From contig JAAEZT010000019.1 in NCBI GenBank assembly GCA_018222765.1, positions 1-64,000 of the forward strand: 64,000 nt of DNA, written 5' to 3'. Made by a program: the position numbers and the translations under genes. Source of the DNA: a bacterium. GTDB lineage: Bacteria; Verrucomicrobiota; Verrucomicrobiia; Verrucomicrobiales; Akkermansiaceae. Positions 33,542 through 42,178 of this stretch are shown here, in pieces (the stretch's first letter is position 1; every line of letters begins with the position of its first letter). Under the pieces are notes generated by a model. That model searched no databases and was not told where the DNA came from. It saw nothing but the letters and a program-made list of their open reading frames with translations.

Positions 33542-35083
33542 ATGGCGATCTCACGCGCGCTCCTGTCTGTCTCCGATAAATCTGGATTAGTTGATTTTGC
33601 GAAGTCCCTGCATGAAGAACATGGGGTTGAACTTCTCTCGACCGGAGGCACGGCCGCCGCAATCCGCGAGGCTGGAATTCCCGTCACCGATGTTGCGGAA
33701 TATACAGGGGCGCCCGAGCTTTTTGAAGGCCGCCTTAAGACGCTTCATCCGAAGGTTCACGGAGGACTCTTGCAACGTCGTGACAGTGACGATCACATTT
33801 CTCAGGCCCGCAAACATGACATTCCCACCATCGATCTCGTCGTCGTAAATTTGTATCCCTTCGAGCAAACAGTCGCCAAAGAAGGCGTCACCCTGGAAGA
33901 GGCGATCGAGAATATCGACATCGGTGGGCCGTCGATGCTGCGTAGTGCTTCGAAGAATTATTCCGCGGTTACCGTGATAACGGATCCCGAGGATTACACC
34001 CGCGTGCTCACTGAAATGGGCGAGCATGAAGGGGACACCACGCTTCGTCTTCGCGAAGAGCTGGCAATTAAAGTTTTCCGACGTACCGCCGATTACGATG
34101 GCGCGATTTCCAACTTCCTTGGCAAATGTGATCAAGGCACAGCTTGCAATGTTTCCATCAATCATCCACTCGATCGTGAGTTGCGCTACGGGGACAATCC
34201 GCACCAAGCATCCCGCCTTTACGGGAATTTTTCAGAATGCTTCACACAACTTCAGGGGAAGGAATTAAGCTACACCAACATCCTTGATATCGAAGCGGCT
34301 GCTGACCTCATCCTCGACTACCGGCGTCCAACGGTAGGAATCCTCAAGCACACCAATCCTTGCGGAGTGGGGCAAGATGAAGACCTCCGCGTAGCCTGGC
34401 AGAAGGCATTTGAAACCGACCGTCAGGCTCCATTCGGCGGCGTGATTGTTTGCAATCGTCCCATCACCGAAGACCTCGCACGGGTCATTTCAGAAATCTT
34501 TACCGACGTCATCATCGCGCCTGATTACGAGCCCGACGCCCGGGCTATTTTGCAGAAGAAGAAAAACTTACGCCTCATGAAGCTCGAGGAGGGCTACGAG
34601 AATCATCGCAAGGCGCCGATCATACGTTCGTCGCCGGGTGGCCTCATGGTAATGGATAAAGACCACACCGTGATGGGTCTGGAGGATCTTGAATCCAAAG
34701 TGGTCACCAAACGTCCGCCGTCCGAAGCAGAAATGATGGCGATGCGCTTTGCTTGGCGCGTGGTGAAGCACGTGAAATCCAACGCGATTGTCTTTGGCTC
34801 AACTGATCGCACCTTGGGAATCGGAGCCGGACAAATGAGCCGGATTGATTCCTCGCGGATCGCCGTTTGGAAAGCAGAGGAAGCGGGACTTTCGCTCAAA
34901 GGGAGCGTCATCGCGTCAGACGCCATGTTCCCATTTGCCGACGGCCTTGATGCTGCGATTAAAGCGGGAGCGACAGCGTGTATTCAACCCGGAGGCTCTA
35001 TCCGTGATGAGGAAGTGATCGCCGCAGCAGACGCAGCTGGAATCGCGATGGTCTTCACGGGCCACCGCCACTTTAAGCATTAA
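33542..35083 (+). CDS. purH: Bifunctional AICAR formyltransferase/IMP cyclohydrolase
   Basis: A 513-residue enzyme for the last two steps of IMP synthesis. The N-terminal IMP cyclohydrolase domain (about 1-190) shows SVSDKSGLVDFAKSL, LLSTGGTAAAIREAG and FEGRLKTLHPKVHGGLL. The C-terminal transformylase domain shows LRYGDNPHQASRLYG, GILKHTNPCGVGQD with the catalytic Lys-His, RFAWRVVKHVKSNAIV and MFPFADGLDAAIKAGA. Length and motifs are normal. It leads a run with pdxJ (8 nt gap) and acpS (1 nt gap). Confidence 0.97.
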   Translation: MAISRALLSVSDKSGLVDFAKSLHEEHGVELLSTGGTAAAIREAGIPVTDVAEYTGAPELFEGRLKTLHPKVHGGLLQRRDSDDHISQARKHDIPTIDLVVVNLYPFEQTVAKEGVTLEEAIENIDIGGPSMLRSASKNYSAVTVITDPEDYTRVLTEMGEHEGDTTLRLREELAIKVFRRTADYDGAISNFLGKCDQGTACNVSINHPLDRELRYGDNPHQASRLYGNFSECFTQLQGKELSYTNILDIEAAADLILDYRRPTVGILKHTNPCGVGQDEDLRVAWQKAFETDRQAPFGGVIVCNRPITEDLARVISEIFTDVIIAPDYEPDARAILQKKKNLRLMKLEEGYENHRKAPIIRSSPGGLMVMDKDHTVMGLEDLESKVVTKRPPSEAEMMAMRFAWRVVKHVKSNAIVFGSTDRTLGIGAGQMSRIDSSRIAVWKAEEAGLSLKGSVIASDAMFPFADGLDAAIKAGATACIQPGGSIRDEEVIAAADAAGIAMVFTGHRHFKH

Positions 35084-35091
35084 ATTCAGCC

Positions 35092-35847
35092 ATGTCCTTG
35101 CTTCTCGGCGTCAATATTGACCACGTAGCCACGCTGCGGCAGGCCCGATATGCTTTGAATCCCGATGCGATCATCGTGGAACCGTCGGTTTTAGAGGCTG
35201 CGTCGGAAGCAAAGGCGGGTGGGGCGGACTCCATTACGATCCACGTCCGGGAGGACCGCCGACACATGCAGGACGCCGACGCGTGGGAAATCCGACGTGA
35301 AATCGACCTTCCGCTGAATCTCGAAATGGCGAACACCCGAGAAATGCGTGATTTCGCCTGCGAGCTCAAGCCGGACTTCGTATGCATTGTTCCAGAGAGC
35401 CGCGAGGAAATCACGACTGAGGGCGGGCTCAATGTCACGGGGCATCTTGAGTCGCTTAGGGAAACAATTTCAATCGTTCAGGCAGCCGGGATCAAGGTGA
35501 GTCTGTTTATCGATCCCGAACCGGGTCAAATCCGCGCGAGCGCTCAATTGGGAGCCGAAATGATTGAATTACACACCGGAGCTTTTGCCTTGAGCTCCGG
35601 TGAGGAGCACCTGGCCGAACTTAGGCGACTCCAAAGCGGAGCAGAACTCGGAAACTCACTTGGATTACAAGTAAATGCAGGGCACGGCATTCATCTTGAA
35701 AATCTTAATGAAGTTTTTACCGTAAAATACTTAAAAGAACTCAACGTCGGTCACACCTTAGTATCCAAGGCGATTTTCATTGGAATTCGTGCAGCAGTGC
35801 AAGAGATGCGAGACGCTATGGATAAGTATCCGGGACCCAACGAATAA
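35092..35847 (+). CDS. pdxJ: Pyridoxine 5'-phosphate synthase
   Basis: A 251-residue TIM-barrel enzyme that condenses 1-deoxyxylulose-5-phosphate with 3-amino-2-oxopropyl phosphate to pyridoxine 5'-phosphate in the DXP-dependent vitamin B6 route. Signatures are LLGVNIDHVATLRQAR, GGADSITIHVREDRRHMQD, LNLEMANTREM and the phosphate-binding GHGIHLENL near the C-terminus. It precedes acpS by a single base, the pdxJ-acpS order also found in E. coli. Confidence 0.96.
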   Translation: MSLLLGVNIDHVATLRQARYALNPDAIIVEPSVLEAASEAKAGGADSITIHVREDRRHMQDADAWEIRREIDLPLNLEMANTREMRDFACELKPDFVCIVPESREEITTEGGLNVTGHLESLRETISIVQAAGIKVSLFIDPEPGQIRASAQLGAEMIELHTGAFALSSGEEHLAELRRLQSGAELGNSLGLQVNAGHGIHLENLNEVFTVKYLKELNVGHTLVSKAIFIGIRAAVQEMRDAMDKYPGPNE

Positions 35848-35848
35848 A

Positions 35849-36232
35849 ATGAAGGTGATCGGAATCGGCATTGATGTGGTGGAAGTCGATCGGATAAAGT
35901 CGTCGATCGAGGGGTTTTCGGAACGCTTCCTGAATCGCGTATTCACAAAGTCAGAGCGGGAATACTGTCAGAAACAAAAGATGCCTGAATTACATCTGGC
36001 GGCCAGGTTCGCCGCAAAAGAGGCGATCGCGAAGGCATTTGGGACCGGAATCGGAAAAGAAGTTGGCTGGTTGGACATGGAGATCCTGAGAAAAGAATCA
36101 GGGGAGCCCGAAGTTCAGTTGCGCGGAGACGCGAGAGAATACGCTGAGCAACGCGGAGTTGACCAAATAATGGTTAGCTTGACACACGCCAAACAATATG
36201 CGGCCGCGAACGCAGTGATTTTGGGAGCTTGA
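35849..36232 (+). CDS. acpS: Holo-[acyl-carrier-protein] synthase
   Basis: A 127-residue phosphopantetheinyl transferase that activates acyl carrier protein for fatty acid synthesis. The N-terminal GIGIDVVEVDRI holds the Mg-binding Asp, and AARFAAKEAIAKAFGTG holds the second acidic residue and basic groups for CoA. SLTHAKQYAAANAVI closes the fold. ATG 35849 is chosen because it gives the typical short N-terminus; the in-frame start at 35780 would overlap pdxJ by 68 nt. Confidence 0.95.
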   Translation: MKVIGIGIDVVEVDRIKSSIEGFSERFLNRVFTKSEREYCQKQKMPELHLAARFAAKEAIAKAFGTGIGKEVGWLDMEILRKESGEPEVQLRGDAREYAEQRGVDQIMVSLTHAKQYAAANAVILGA

Positions 36233-36390
36233 GCGATTAACCGGGGCACAGCCCACTCAAGCACTCCGCATTACATATATTGTGTGAAGTTATTTAAAGG
36301 GTGGGAATATTGGGGTTTTGCAGGAAAATACTCAGACATCCCTTAAGTTCGCGCTTTTCCGATTGAACCTCTTCACTCAGTCTCCCGACC

Positions 36391-37782
36391 GTGTCAGAGG
36401 AATTGTCAAAAATCCTGGGAAATGCTGAATCGGCAATCGCCGACCGTGATAGCAAATTGACGCGTTCTCTTTGTGAAAGTCTTCATCCAGCCGACTTGGC
36501 TGAGCTCTACGAGGACCAAGACGCAGGAACCCGTCGCTTCCTGGTCGATACGCTCGGTAGCGAGGCTTTCACCGAAGTTCTTGCGGAAATCCCTGATACT
36601 CTTGTTGAGGAAACGCTCGATCAGTTCCAGCCCGACGAACAACGGGAAATGCTCGAGGCAATCCCTGACGATGACCTAGTCGATATTCTCCAGGACGTAA
36701 GCGAATCCAAGCGAAAGGATTTCATCGAGTTGCTCGACGAGGAGCAACAAGACAACACCCGCACACTTTTGCGCTACGGCGAAGACACCGCTGGTGGCCG
36801 AATGACGACTCAGGTTGCCAGGATTCGCGAAACCATGACGGTTAAGGATGCCATCGACCATTTACGGCCCGATCTTGAATCCACTGAGACCATGGCCCGG
36901 ATTTTTGTGATCGATGAAAATGAGCGGCTCATCGGTAAAATTCGCCTCCGCGATTTAGCCTTCAATCCTTGGAACACCCTCATTCGTGATGTCCTAACCG
37001 AAGACGACCAAAGAATTCTCGCGTCAGCCGATCAGGAAGAAGCGGCCAACATGCTTTCTCGTTACGACCTCGTTTTACTGCCTGTCGTTGATGAATCGAA
37101 CCGACTTCTCGGCGTGATCACCGCTGATGATGCGATTGAGATTATCGAGGAGGAATCCACCGAGGACATGGAGAAAGCTGCCGGAATTTCTGGAGAGCAA
37201 TCAGAAGAGAGTTACTTAAATACAGCTCTTTACACACATTTTCGCCGCCGTGCCGGTTGGCTCTTAATCCTGGCGCTTTTGGCCATTCTCTCGGGATTTG
37301 TCATGATGCGTTTCGAACAGACCCTGATCGACGTCTATCTTCTATCCCTGTTCCTCCCCATGGTCGTGGCGGCTGGCGGAAATACCGGTGGTCAGGCCTC
37401 AACGATGGTGATTCGTGCCATGGCCCTCGGTGAACTCGACCGCGAAGACACCGGACGCGTCATCTGGAAAGAATTGCGTTTAGGAATTCTCTTGGGTGGA
37501 CTTTTGGCGGCGTTTATCGGAATCGTAGCCGTTTTCGGACCGCCTGTCTTTGGTTTTAGTCTACCCGGCGATATTAGCTTTGCGAAATTTGGACTTACCG
37601 TGGCGATTGCTCTCGGCGCACAAGTTGCAACCTCGACGGTGATTGGCGCGATTCTGCCGATTGGAGCGCGCTCTATTAAACTCGATCCCGCCGTCATTGC
37701 AGCGCCCGCCATTACTACCGCGGTAGATGTCTCAGGAATGGTGATTTATTTCACCGTCGCGCGCAGTATTCTAAGTCTCTAA
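36391..37782 (+). CDS. mgtE: MgtE magnesium transporter
   Basis: A 463-residue Mg2+ channel. The N-terminal superhelical MgtE-N domain spans about residues 20-125, two CBS domains follow (from EDTAGGRMTTQVARI to GVITADDAIEIIEEE), then a plug helix and five transmembrane helices. The pore motif region PMVVAAGGNTGGQASTMVIRALA-like segment is present. The start is GTG 36391. Upstream (36233-36390) I see no M-box magnesium riboswitch and no clear promoter. A DUF3500 gene follows after 4 nt. Confidence 0.95.
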   Translation: MSEELSKILGNAESAIADRDSKLTRSLCESLHPADLAELYEDQDAGTRRFLVDTLGSEAFTEVLAEIPDTLVEETLDQFQPDEQREMLEAIPDDDLVDILQDVSESKRKDFIELLDEEQQDNTRTLLRYGEDTAGGRMTTQVARIRETMTVKDAIDHLRPDLESTETMARIFVIDENERLIGKIRLRDLAFNPWNTLIRDVLTEDDQRILASADQEEAANMLSRYDLVLLPVVDESNRLLGVITADDAIEIIEEESTEDMEKAAGISGEQSEESYLNTALYTHFRRRAGWLLILALLAILSGFVMMRFEQTLIDVYLLSLFLPMVVAAGGNTGGQASTMVIRAMALGELDREDTGRVIWKELRLGILLGGLLAAFIGIVAVFGPPVFGFSLPGDISFAKFGLTVAIALGAQVATSTVIGAILPIGARSIKLDPAVIAAPAITTAVDVSGMVIYFTVARSILSL

Positions 37783-37786
37783 TCCC

Positions 37787-38800
37787 ATGAAATTAACACT
37801 GATATTAGCACTAAGCGTCGCGAGCAGCTTCGCACACGAAGGTCATCTGAACGATGCCGCCGACGATATGGAGAATGCCGCAACGGGATTTCTCTCCACT
37901 TTAAATGCCGCTCAAAAGAAACAAGCGACTTTCGAATTCAAAGACGGAGAGCGCCAAAACTGGCATTTTATTCCGATGAACGACCGCAAAGGCATTCGCT
38001 TCGGCACACTACGTCCGCATCAACAACATCTCGCATTCGGACTGCTGGGAACCGGTTTAACCCAAAAAGGACTTCTAACCGCAACTCAAATCATGACTCT
38101 TGAGCAAGTTCTCGCTGACCGCGGCGAAGATCCCGAAAAACGAAATGCCGAGAAATACTTTATCGCCATTTTTGGAGATCCTACCGGGGAGAAACCCTGG
38201 GGCTGGCGTTTTGAAGGACACCACTTGTCGCTTAACTTCACTCTAGCCGGTGACAAGGTTCTCGGAATGCCAGCATTCTTTGGAACAAATCCTGCCGAGC
38301 TTAAAAAAGGTCCCATGAAGGGAATGCGTCCTCTCGGGGAAGTCGAAGATCTTGCTCGTTCATTCGCTAAGTCCTTAATCGAAGCGCAACTCTCGCCGGT
38401 TTTTTCAGAAAAGCCTCCGGGGGAAATTCTTACAGCGCAAGATAGCGTGGCGAAGGCTCAGGAAGAAGCCGGAGTAAGCACCTCGAAATTCGACGGCGAG
38501 CAAATGAAGCGTCTTTATGGTATCATTGAGGCGGTCGCAAGCCTGAAGCGCCAGGAGCTCACCAACAATGCGCTTCGTAAGATCTACACCGTGCAACGTA
38601 AAAAAATGCATTTCGCCTGGGGCGGTTCATTGAAACGCGGCGAGGCGCATTACTTCCGAATTCAAGGACCGGATTTCCTAATTGAATACGCCAACACCCA
38701 GAATGATGCCAATCACGCGCATTTGGTTTGGCGTGATCTCAAAAATGACTTTGGACGCGATTTACTCCGCAAGCATTACACTGAAGATCACAAAGAATAA
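37787..38800 (+). CDS. Secreted DUF3500 protein
   Basis: A 337-residue protein with an N-terminal signal peptide (MKLTLILALSVASSFAHEGH) and one DUF3500 domain. Family-like features are FLSTLNAAQKKQATFEF, NWHFIPM, a Trp/His-rich core (PWGWRFEGHHLSLNFT), then HFAWGGSLKRGEAHYFRIQGP and an ending rich in His and Asn (NTQNDANHAHLVWRD). Function is unknown; the fold resembles secreted metal- or ligand-binding proteins. It sits 4 nt after mgtE and before a strong terminator, so it is part of the mgtE transcript. Confidence 0.88.
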   Translation: MKLTLILALSVASSFAHEGHLNDAADDMENAATGFLSTLNAAQKKQATFEFKDGERQNWHFIPMNDRKGIRFGTLRPHQQHLAFGLLGTGLTQKGLLTATQIMTLEQVLADRGEDPEKRNAEKYFIAIFGDPTGEKPWGWRFEGHHLSLNFTLAGDKVLGMPAFFGTNPAELKKGPMKGMRPLGEVEDLARSFAKSLIEAQLSPVFSEKPPGEILTAQDSVAKAQEEAGVSTSKFDGEQMKRLYGIIEAVASLKRQELTNNALRKIYTVQRKKMHFAWGGSLKRGEAHYFRIQGPDFLIEYANTQNDANHAHLVWRDLKNDFGRDLLRKHYTEDHKE

Positions 38801-38852
38801 TAATCGCTTACTCGATGACGAGATGCGTTCTTGATCAGACGCCCGTTTTTTG

Positions 38853-38901
38853 ATTCTCCCGCTTGCTGATGACTCCCTTCAGCTGCGGGAGAATTTCTTT
38901 T
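38853..38901 (+). terminator. Extended hairpin terminator after mgtE-DUF3500
   Basis: ATTCTCCCGC (38853-38862) pairs with GCGGGAGAAT (38885-38894), and a second inner stem GCTGA/TCAGC (38865-38869 with 38879-38883) extends it. TTCTTTT follows. It ends the mgtE transcript. Around it, 38801-39226 holds only one weak small-ORF candidate. Confidence 0.7.
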
Positions 38902-38947
38902 CCAACGGCGATTATTGCTTTCGACTGTGATTTCAAAGCCACAACCA

Positions 38948-39061
38948 CTACCACGGTTCACAGAGACGAGGCGCGAAAGCAATCCAGACTGCGAGTCCGA
39001 GACAGATCACAAGCAGGGCAATCAAGTTACGTCTCCCCCACTCTTCTGTTTTGTGTTTCAC
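38948..39061 (-). CDS. Possible 37-residue single-pass membrane peptide
   Basis: A GTG-started frame encodes a basic N-terminus (MKHKTEEWGRRN) followed by a hydrophobic helix (LIALLVICLGLAVWIAF) and a short tail. An AGGA lies six to seven bases before the GTG, one of the few plausible ribosome-binding sites in the window. It lies 165 nt downstream of mutL on the same strand. No family is recognised, and a chance frame cannot be excluded. An in-frame start at 39154 would give 68 residues. Confidence 0.3.
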   Translation of the reverse strand: MKHKTEEWGRRNLIALLVICLGLAVWIAFAPRLCEPW

Positions 39062-39226
39062 GCGAATTCCTGCGAGAGCGAAATTCAAGCCTTCGCCAAA
39101 AATAATCGCGACAACGTTGGACCTCGTTGAAATCTTCCTCCAAGGCAAACCCACGTGTGAACTTCAGCAATAAGCACTAGAGTTGAAGAGCTTCTTCCTG
39201 CTTGCGACTGACGACACAAACCAATT

Positions 39227-40963
39227 TCAGCTTTTACCAAATTTTCGTTCGAGTTCCTGGTGGGAAATCTGCACCAATGTTGGTCGACCGGACGGGTCAC
39301 AGTAAGGAAGATCGCACTGAAAGAGATCAGCCAAAAGCCCATCGATTTCGCTCAACTGCCAGCTCGTTTGATTTACTCCGGCTTCAGCGACTTTTGCGGC
39401 GAATCCTTCATAGGCCATTCGTTTGACTCGGCCTGTTCCTTCACGGTCTACGATGGAATCCACAAGATTAGTGAGAAAGACTCTCGCTTCTCCAACTTTT
39501 AAGAAAGAAGGAATCCCGGATATCTGAACCGTATTCCCACCAAAACTCTCCAGAGAAAAACCAGCATCTTCAAAATGTTCCTGATGACGCATCAAGACAT
39601 CGACGTCCCGGGCGTCGAGTTCAAGCAGCACGGGGACAAGCAAACCTTGGGATTCAATACCCTCTTCTTTGTCGAGAAGCTTTTCGTAAATAATTCGTTC
39701 GCGTCCGCTCGACGGAGAAAGGAGAACCAGACCCTCATCCCCTTCTAGGAGGGCGTAGAGATTGGACAAAGCTCCGATGACTCGAAACTGCGGCCCTTTA
39801 AAAACCTTTTCTTCCTGAACATCCAATTCCGGCTGCGATTCGTGATGCCAAACTGGTTTGGACTCCACTCCTTGCTGGCGAGAGGACTCCTCGCTTTCTC
39901 TAACAGGCGCGATCAACGATTCCGGTTGCGTCGACACTCGCGGTGGCGGAATGACAACCTCCTTGATCACTTCCTCAGGGCGCAACGCTCGCTCCACGGC
40001 GTCAATAATGGCAACCCGAACTTGCGCAGCATCGCGAAACCGGACTTCACGCTTAGCTGGATGGACATTTACATCAACGAGCGTTGGATCCATCGTAAGC
40101 CAGAGCCAGGCCGCTGGCTGAAGACCCTCACCAAGCGAGCCCCTGAAAGCCTCGCGCAAAGCACGGGAAATCACGGAGTCTTCCACCGGCCGTCCGTTGA
40201 GAAAGACGTATTGGTGCTTTCGTCCACGTCGAGCGAAGTCAGAGGGAAGAACAGCGCCTTCAACCACCAGTCCTCGTTCCTCGTAGCGCGGCACTTCGAT
40301 CAGAGACCGCCCGGACTCCGCACCTGACATCGCTTCGATTCGAACCCGTCGGTCGGTCGTTGCAGCTAAGTCGAAACTCACGCGATTATCTTTGCGCAAA
40401 ACCCAACCAATTTCCGGAGCACACAAAGCATGAAGTCTCAGCTGGTGCTCGATATGGGCGGCTTCGGTTGATTCCGCTTTTAAGAACTTCTTACGAGCCG
40501 GAACGTTAAAAAATAGATCGCGAACTTCAATACTCGTCCCAACCGGACAACCGATCGAGCGCGGGTCATGAGCATTTCCGCCATCAACACGAACTTCTGT
40601 GCCTTCAACCGCATCTCCTTCGCGACTCGTCATGGTGAAACGTGATATGCTGGCGATACTGGGCAAAGCTTCTCCACGAAATCCCAAGGTCAGAATGCCA
40701 TTGAGATCATCCGAACTCCGAAGCTTGCTGGTGGCATGTCGTTCAAGAGATCGAGCGGCATCATCGGGGCTCATTCCGCAGCCGTCGTCCCTCACTCGCA
40801 TGAGAGCGATTCCGCCGCGTTGGATTTCCACTTCGATCTTACGGGCTCCCGCATCGATGCTATTTTCCACTAATTCCTTAATCACGCTCGCAGGACGTTC
40901 GATAACCTCACCGGCAGCCACTTGGCTGGCCAGGGTCTCGGACATTACTTCCACAACGGGCAT
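39227..40963 (-). CDS. mutL: DNA mismatch repair protein MutL
   Basis: A 578-residue GHKL ATPase that links MutS mismatch recognition to strand removal. The N-terminal ATPase motifs are intact: IAAGEV-like AAGEVIERPASVIKELVENS, DDGCGMSPDD, LGFRGEALPSIASI and GTSIEVRDLFFNVPARKKFLK. The linker (about 340-400) is variable, and the C-terminal dimerisation domain has QGLLVPVLLELDARDV and CDLPYCDPSGRPTLVQIS. The DQHAxxE endonuclease motif is not visible, suggesting a non-nicking, MutH-type or atypical MutL. It diverges from gmk. Confidence 0.95.
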   Translation of the reverse strand: MPVVEVMSETLASQVAAGEVIERPASVIKELVENSIDAGARKIEVEIQRGGIALMRVRDDGCGMSPDDAARSLERHATSKLRSSDDLNGILTLGFRGEALPSIASISRFTMTSREGDAVEGTEVRVDGGNAHDPRSIGCPVGTSIEVRDLFFNVPARKKFLKAESTEAAHIEHQLRLHALCAPEIGWVLRKDNRVSFDLAATTDRRVRIEAMSGAESGRSLIEVPRYEERGLVVEGAVLPSDFARRGRKHQYVFLNGRPVEDSVISRALREAFRGSLGEGLQPAAWLWLTMDPTLVDVNVHPAKREVRFRDAAQVRVAIIDAVERALRPEEVIKEVVIPPPRVSTQPESLIAPVRESEESSRQQGVESKPVWHHESQPELDVQEEKVFKGPQFRVIGALSNLYALLEGDEGLVLLSPSSGRERIIYEKLLDKEEGIESQGLLVPVLLELDARDVDVLMRHQEHFEDAGFSLESFGGNTVQISGIPSFLKVGEARVFLTNLVDSIVDREGTGRVKRMAYEGFAAKVAEAGVNQTSWQLSEIDGLLADLFQCDLPYCDPSGRPTLVQISHQELERKFGKS

Positions 40964-40969
40964 GAGTGG

Positions 40970-40997
40970 ACTCTAGTCACTCAGCCTTTCGGGTCAT
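40970..40997 (-). promoter_or_regulatory. Predicted promoter of mutL, leaderless geometry
   Basis: Minus strand ATGACC (40997-40992), 16 nt, TAGAGT (40975-40970); the predicted start is 40963, the A of the ATG. Both hexamers are four of six to consensus. It is back to back with the gmk promoter. Confidence 0.42.
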
Positions 40998-41014
40998 CTA
41001 CAAAAGCGGGAATA

Positions 41015-41042
41015 TTGACACTCGCCATCTGGCCCCTAGATT
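41015..41042 (+). promoter_or_regulatory. Predicted promoter of gmk, leaderless geometry
   Basis: TTGACA (41015-41020, perfect -35), 16 nt, TAGATT (41037-41042). The predicted start is 41049, which is the G of the GTG start codon of gmk. The G-rich stretch before GTG is therefore promoter DNA rather than a Shine-Dalgarno site. Confidence 0.55.
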
Positions 41043-41048
41043 TGGGGG

Positions 41049-41645
41049 GTGATTTCCCGCACAGGTATTCTTCTACTGGTTTCCGGTCCTTCAGGATCTG
41101 GGAAAACCACTCTTTGTCGCCGACTCTCGGATGAAGATGAAGCGCACTATTCAATCTCCTGCACCACCCGGCCTCCGCGTGAAGGCGAAGTGGACGGGCG
41201 GGACTATCATTTTTTAGATCAAGATGACTTTCAAACTCGAATTAAAGCCGGGGAATTTCTCGAACATGCCGAAGTTCACGGGAATCACTACGGCACTTTG
41301 AAATCCGAGGTTCTTGACTTCGTCTCAAAGGGCCACGACGTGGTCATGGATATCGATGTGCAAGGTGCGGATCAGGTCAGGAGCTGTTCTGACTCGGCGA
41401 TTGAAGAGGCTCTCATTGATCTTTTTGTGATGCCTCCCAGCGAAACCGAATTGCGTATCCGCCTGACCGGACGTGGCACCGACGCGGAAGATGTGATTGC
41501 ACTTCGGATGAAGAACGCCCTCGAAGAAATGGAACATTGGCCGAAATATTCCTATCGACTCCTCTCCTCAACCCGCGAGGAGGATTACCACAATTTTAAG
41601 TCCCTAATTATAGCCGAGCGTTTACGCGTGGCCCGACTCAAATGA
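41049..41645 (+). CDS. gmk: Guanylate kinase
   Basis: A 198-residue P-loop kinase that phosphorylates GMP to GDP. Walker A GPSGSGKTTL is near residues 10-19, followed by the GMP-binding SISCTTRPPREGEVDGRDYHF and GNHYGTLK. The Walker B-like MDIDVQGADQV and the Arg-rich lid RLTGRGTD are present. The start is GTG. Its stop overlaps the next gene as ATGA, so coaC-like translation is coupled. Confidence 0.96.
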   Translation: MISRTGILLLVSGPSGSGKTTLCRRLSDEDEAHYSISCTTRPPREGEVDGRDYHFLDQDDFQTRIKAGEFLEHAEVHGNHYGTLKSEVLDFVSKGHDVVMDIDVQGADQVRSCSDSAIEEALIDLFVMPPSETELRIRLTGRGTDAEDVIALRMKNALEEMEHWPKYSYRLLSSTREEDYHNFKSLIIAERLRVARLK

Positions 41646-42178
41646 ATATCGTCCTCGGAATCACCGGATCAATAGCAGCCTACAAAGCCGCCGACCTTGC
41701 CAGCCAACTTACTAAGGAAGGCCACCAGGTTCATTGTGTCATGACCAAGGCGGCAACCGAATTCATCACCCCGCTCACTCTGCAGATTCTCTCAAGGAAT
41801 CCTGTGTTGGTTTCACTGGAGGACGAGAAAAACTCCTGGAAACCGGGTCACATTGAATTGGCCGATAATGCCGACCTCCTTTTGGTCGCTCCGGCCTGTG
41901 CTGACACGATGGGGCAATTCGCCAACGGCATCGCACCTGATCCTCTCTCCGCGATCTATCTCGCCTTACCTCGCTCCACCCCTACTCTCATCGCTCCGGC
42001 CATGAATGGCAAAATGTGGGATCACCCCGCTTCCGTGCGTAATCTCGAGACACTCAAAGCGGATGGGGTGCAATTCATTGATCCCGCCGAGGGTGACCTG
42101 GCCTGTGGCTACAGAGGAACCGGCCGTCTCGCTGAAACTCAGACAATTTTACAAGCGGTTGCGAAATTAGCGCTCTAG
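41642..42178 (+). CDS. Phosphopantothenoylcysteine decarboxylase domain flavoprotein (CoaC-like)
   Basis: A 178-residue HFCD-family flavoprotein, matching only the decarboxylase half of CoaBC. It starts with the FMN-binding GITGSIAAYKAADLA; HFCD residues include PAMNGKMWDHPA and the cysteine of DLACGYRGTGRL, which fits the substrate recognition clamp. The CoaB synthetase half is absent here, so CoaB must be encoded elsewhere or this protein decarboxylates a different cysteine compound. Gene order gmk then coaBC is common, but usually with rpoZ between and a full-length CoaBC. The end overlaps pyrC by 12 nt. Confidence 0.88.
   Translation: MNIVLGITGSIAAYKAADLASQLTKEGHQVHCVMTKAATEFITPLTLQILSRNPVLVSLEDEKNSWKPGHIELADNADLLLVAPACADTMGQFANGIAPDPLSAIYLALPRSTPTLIAPAMNGKMWDHPASVRNLETLKADGVQFIDPAEGDLACGYRGTGRLAETQTILQAVAKLAL

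Noticed and set aside
36233..36390. Magnesium (M-box) riboswitch before mgtE
   Set aside because: The conserved opening and paired elements of the M-box are not present in this 158-nt region.
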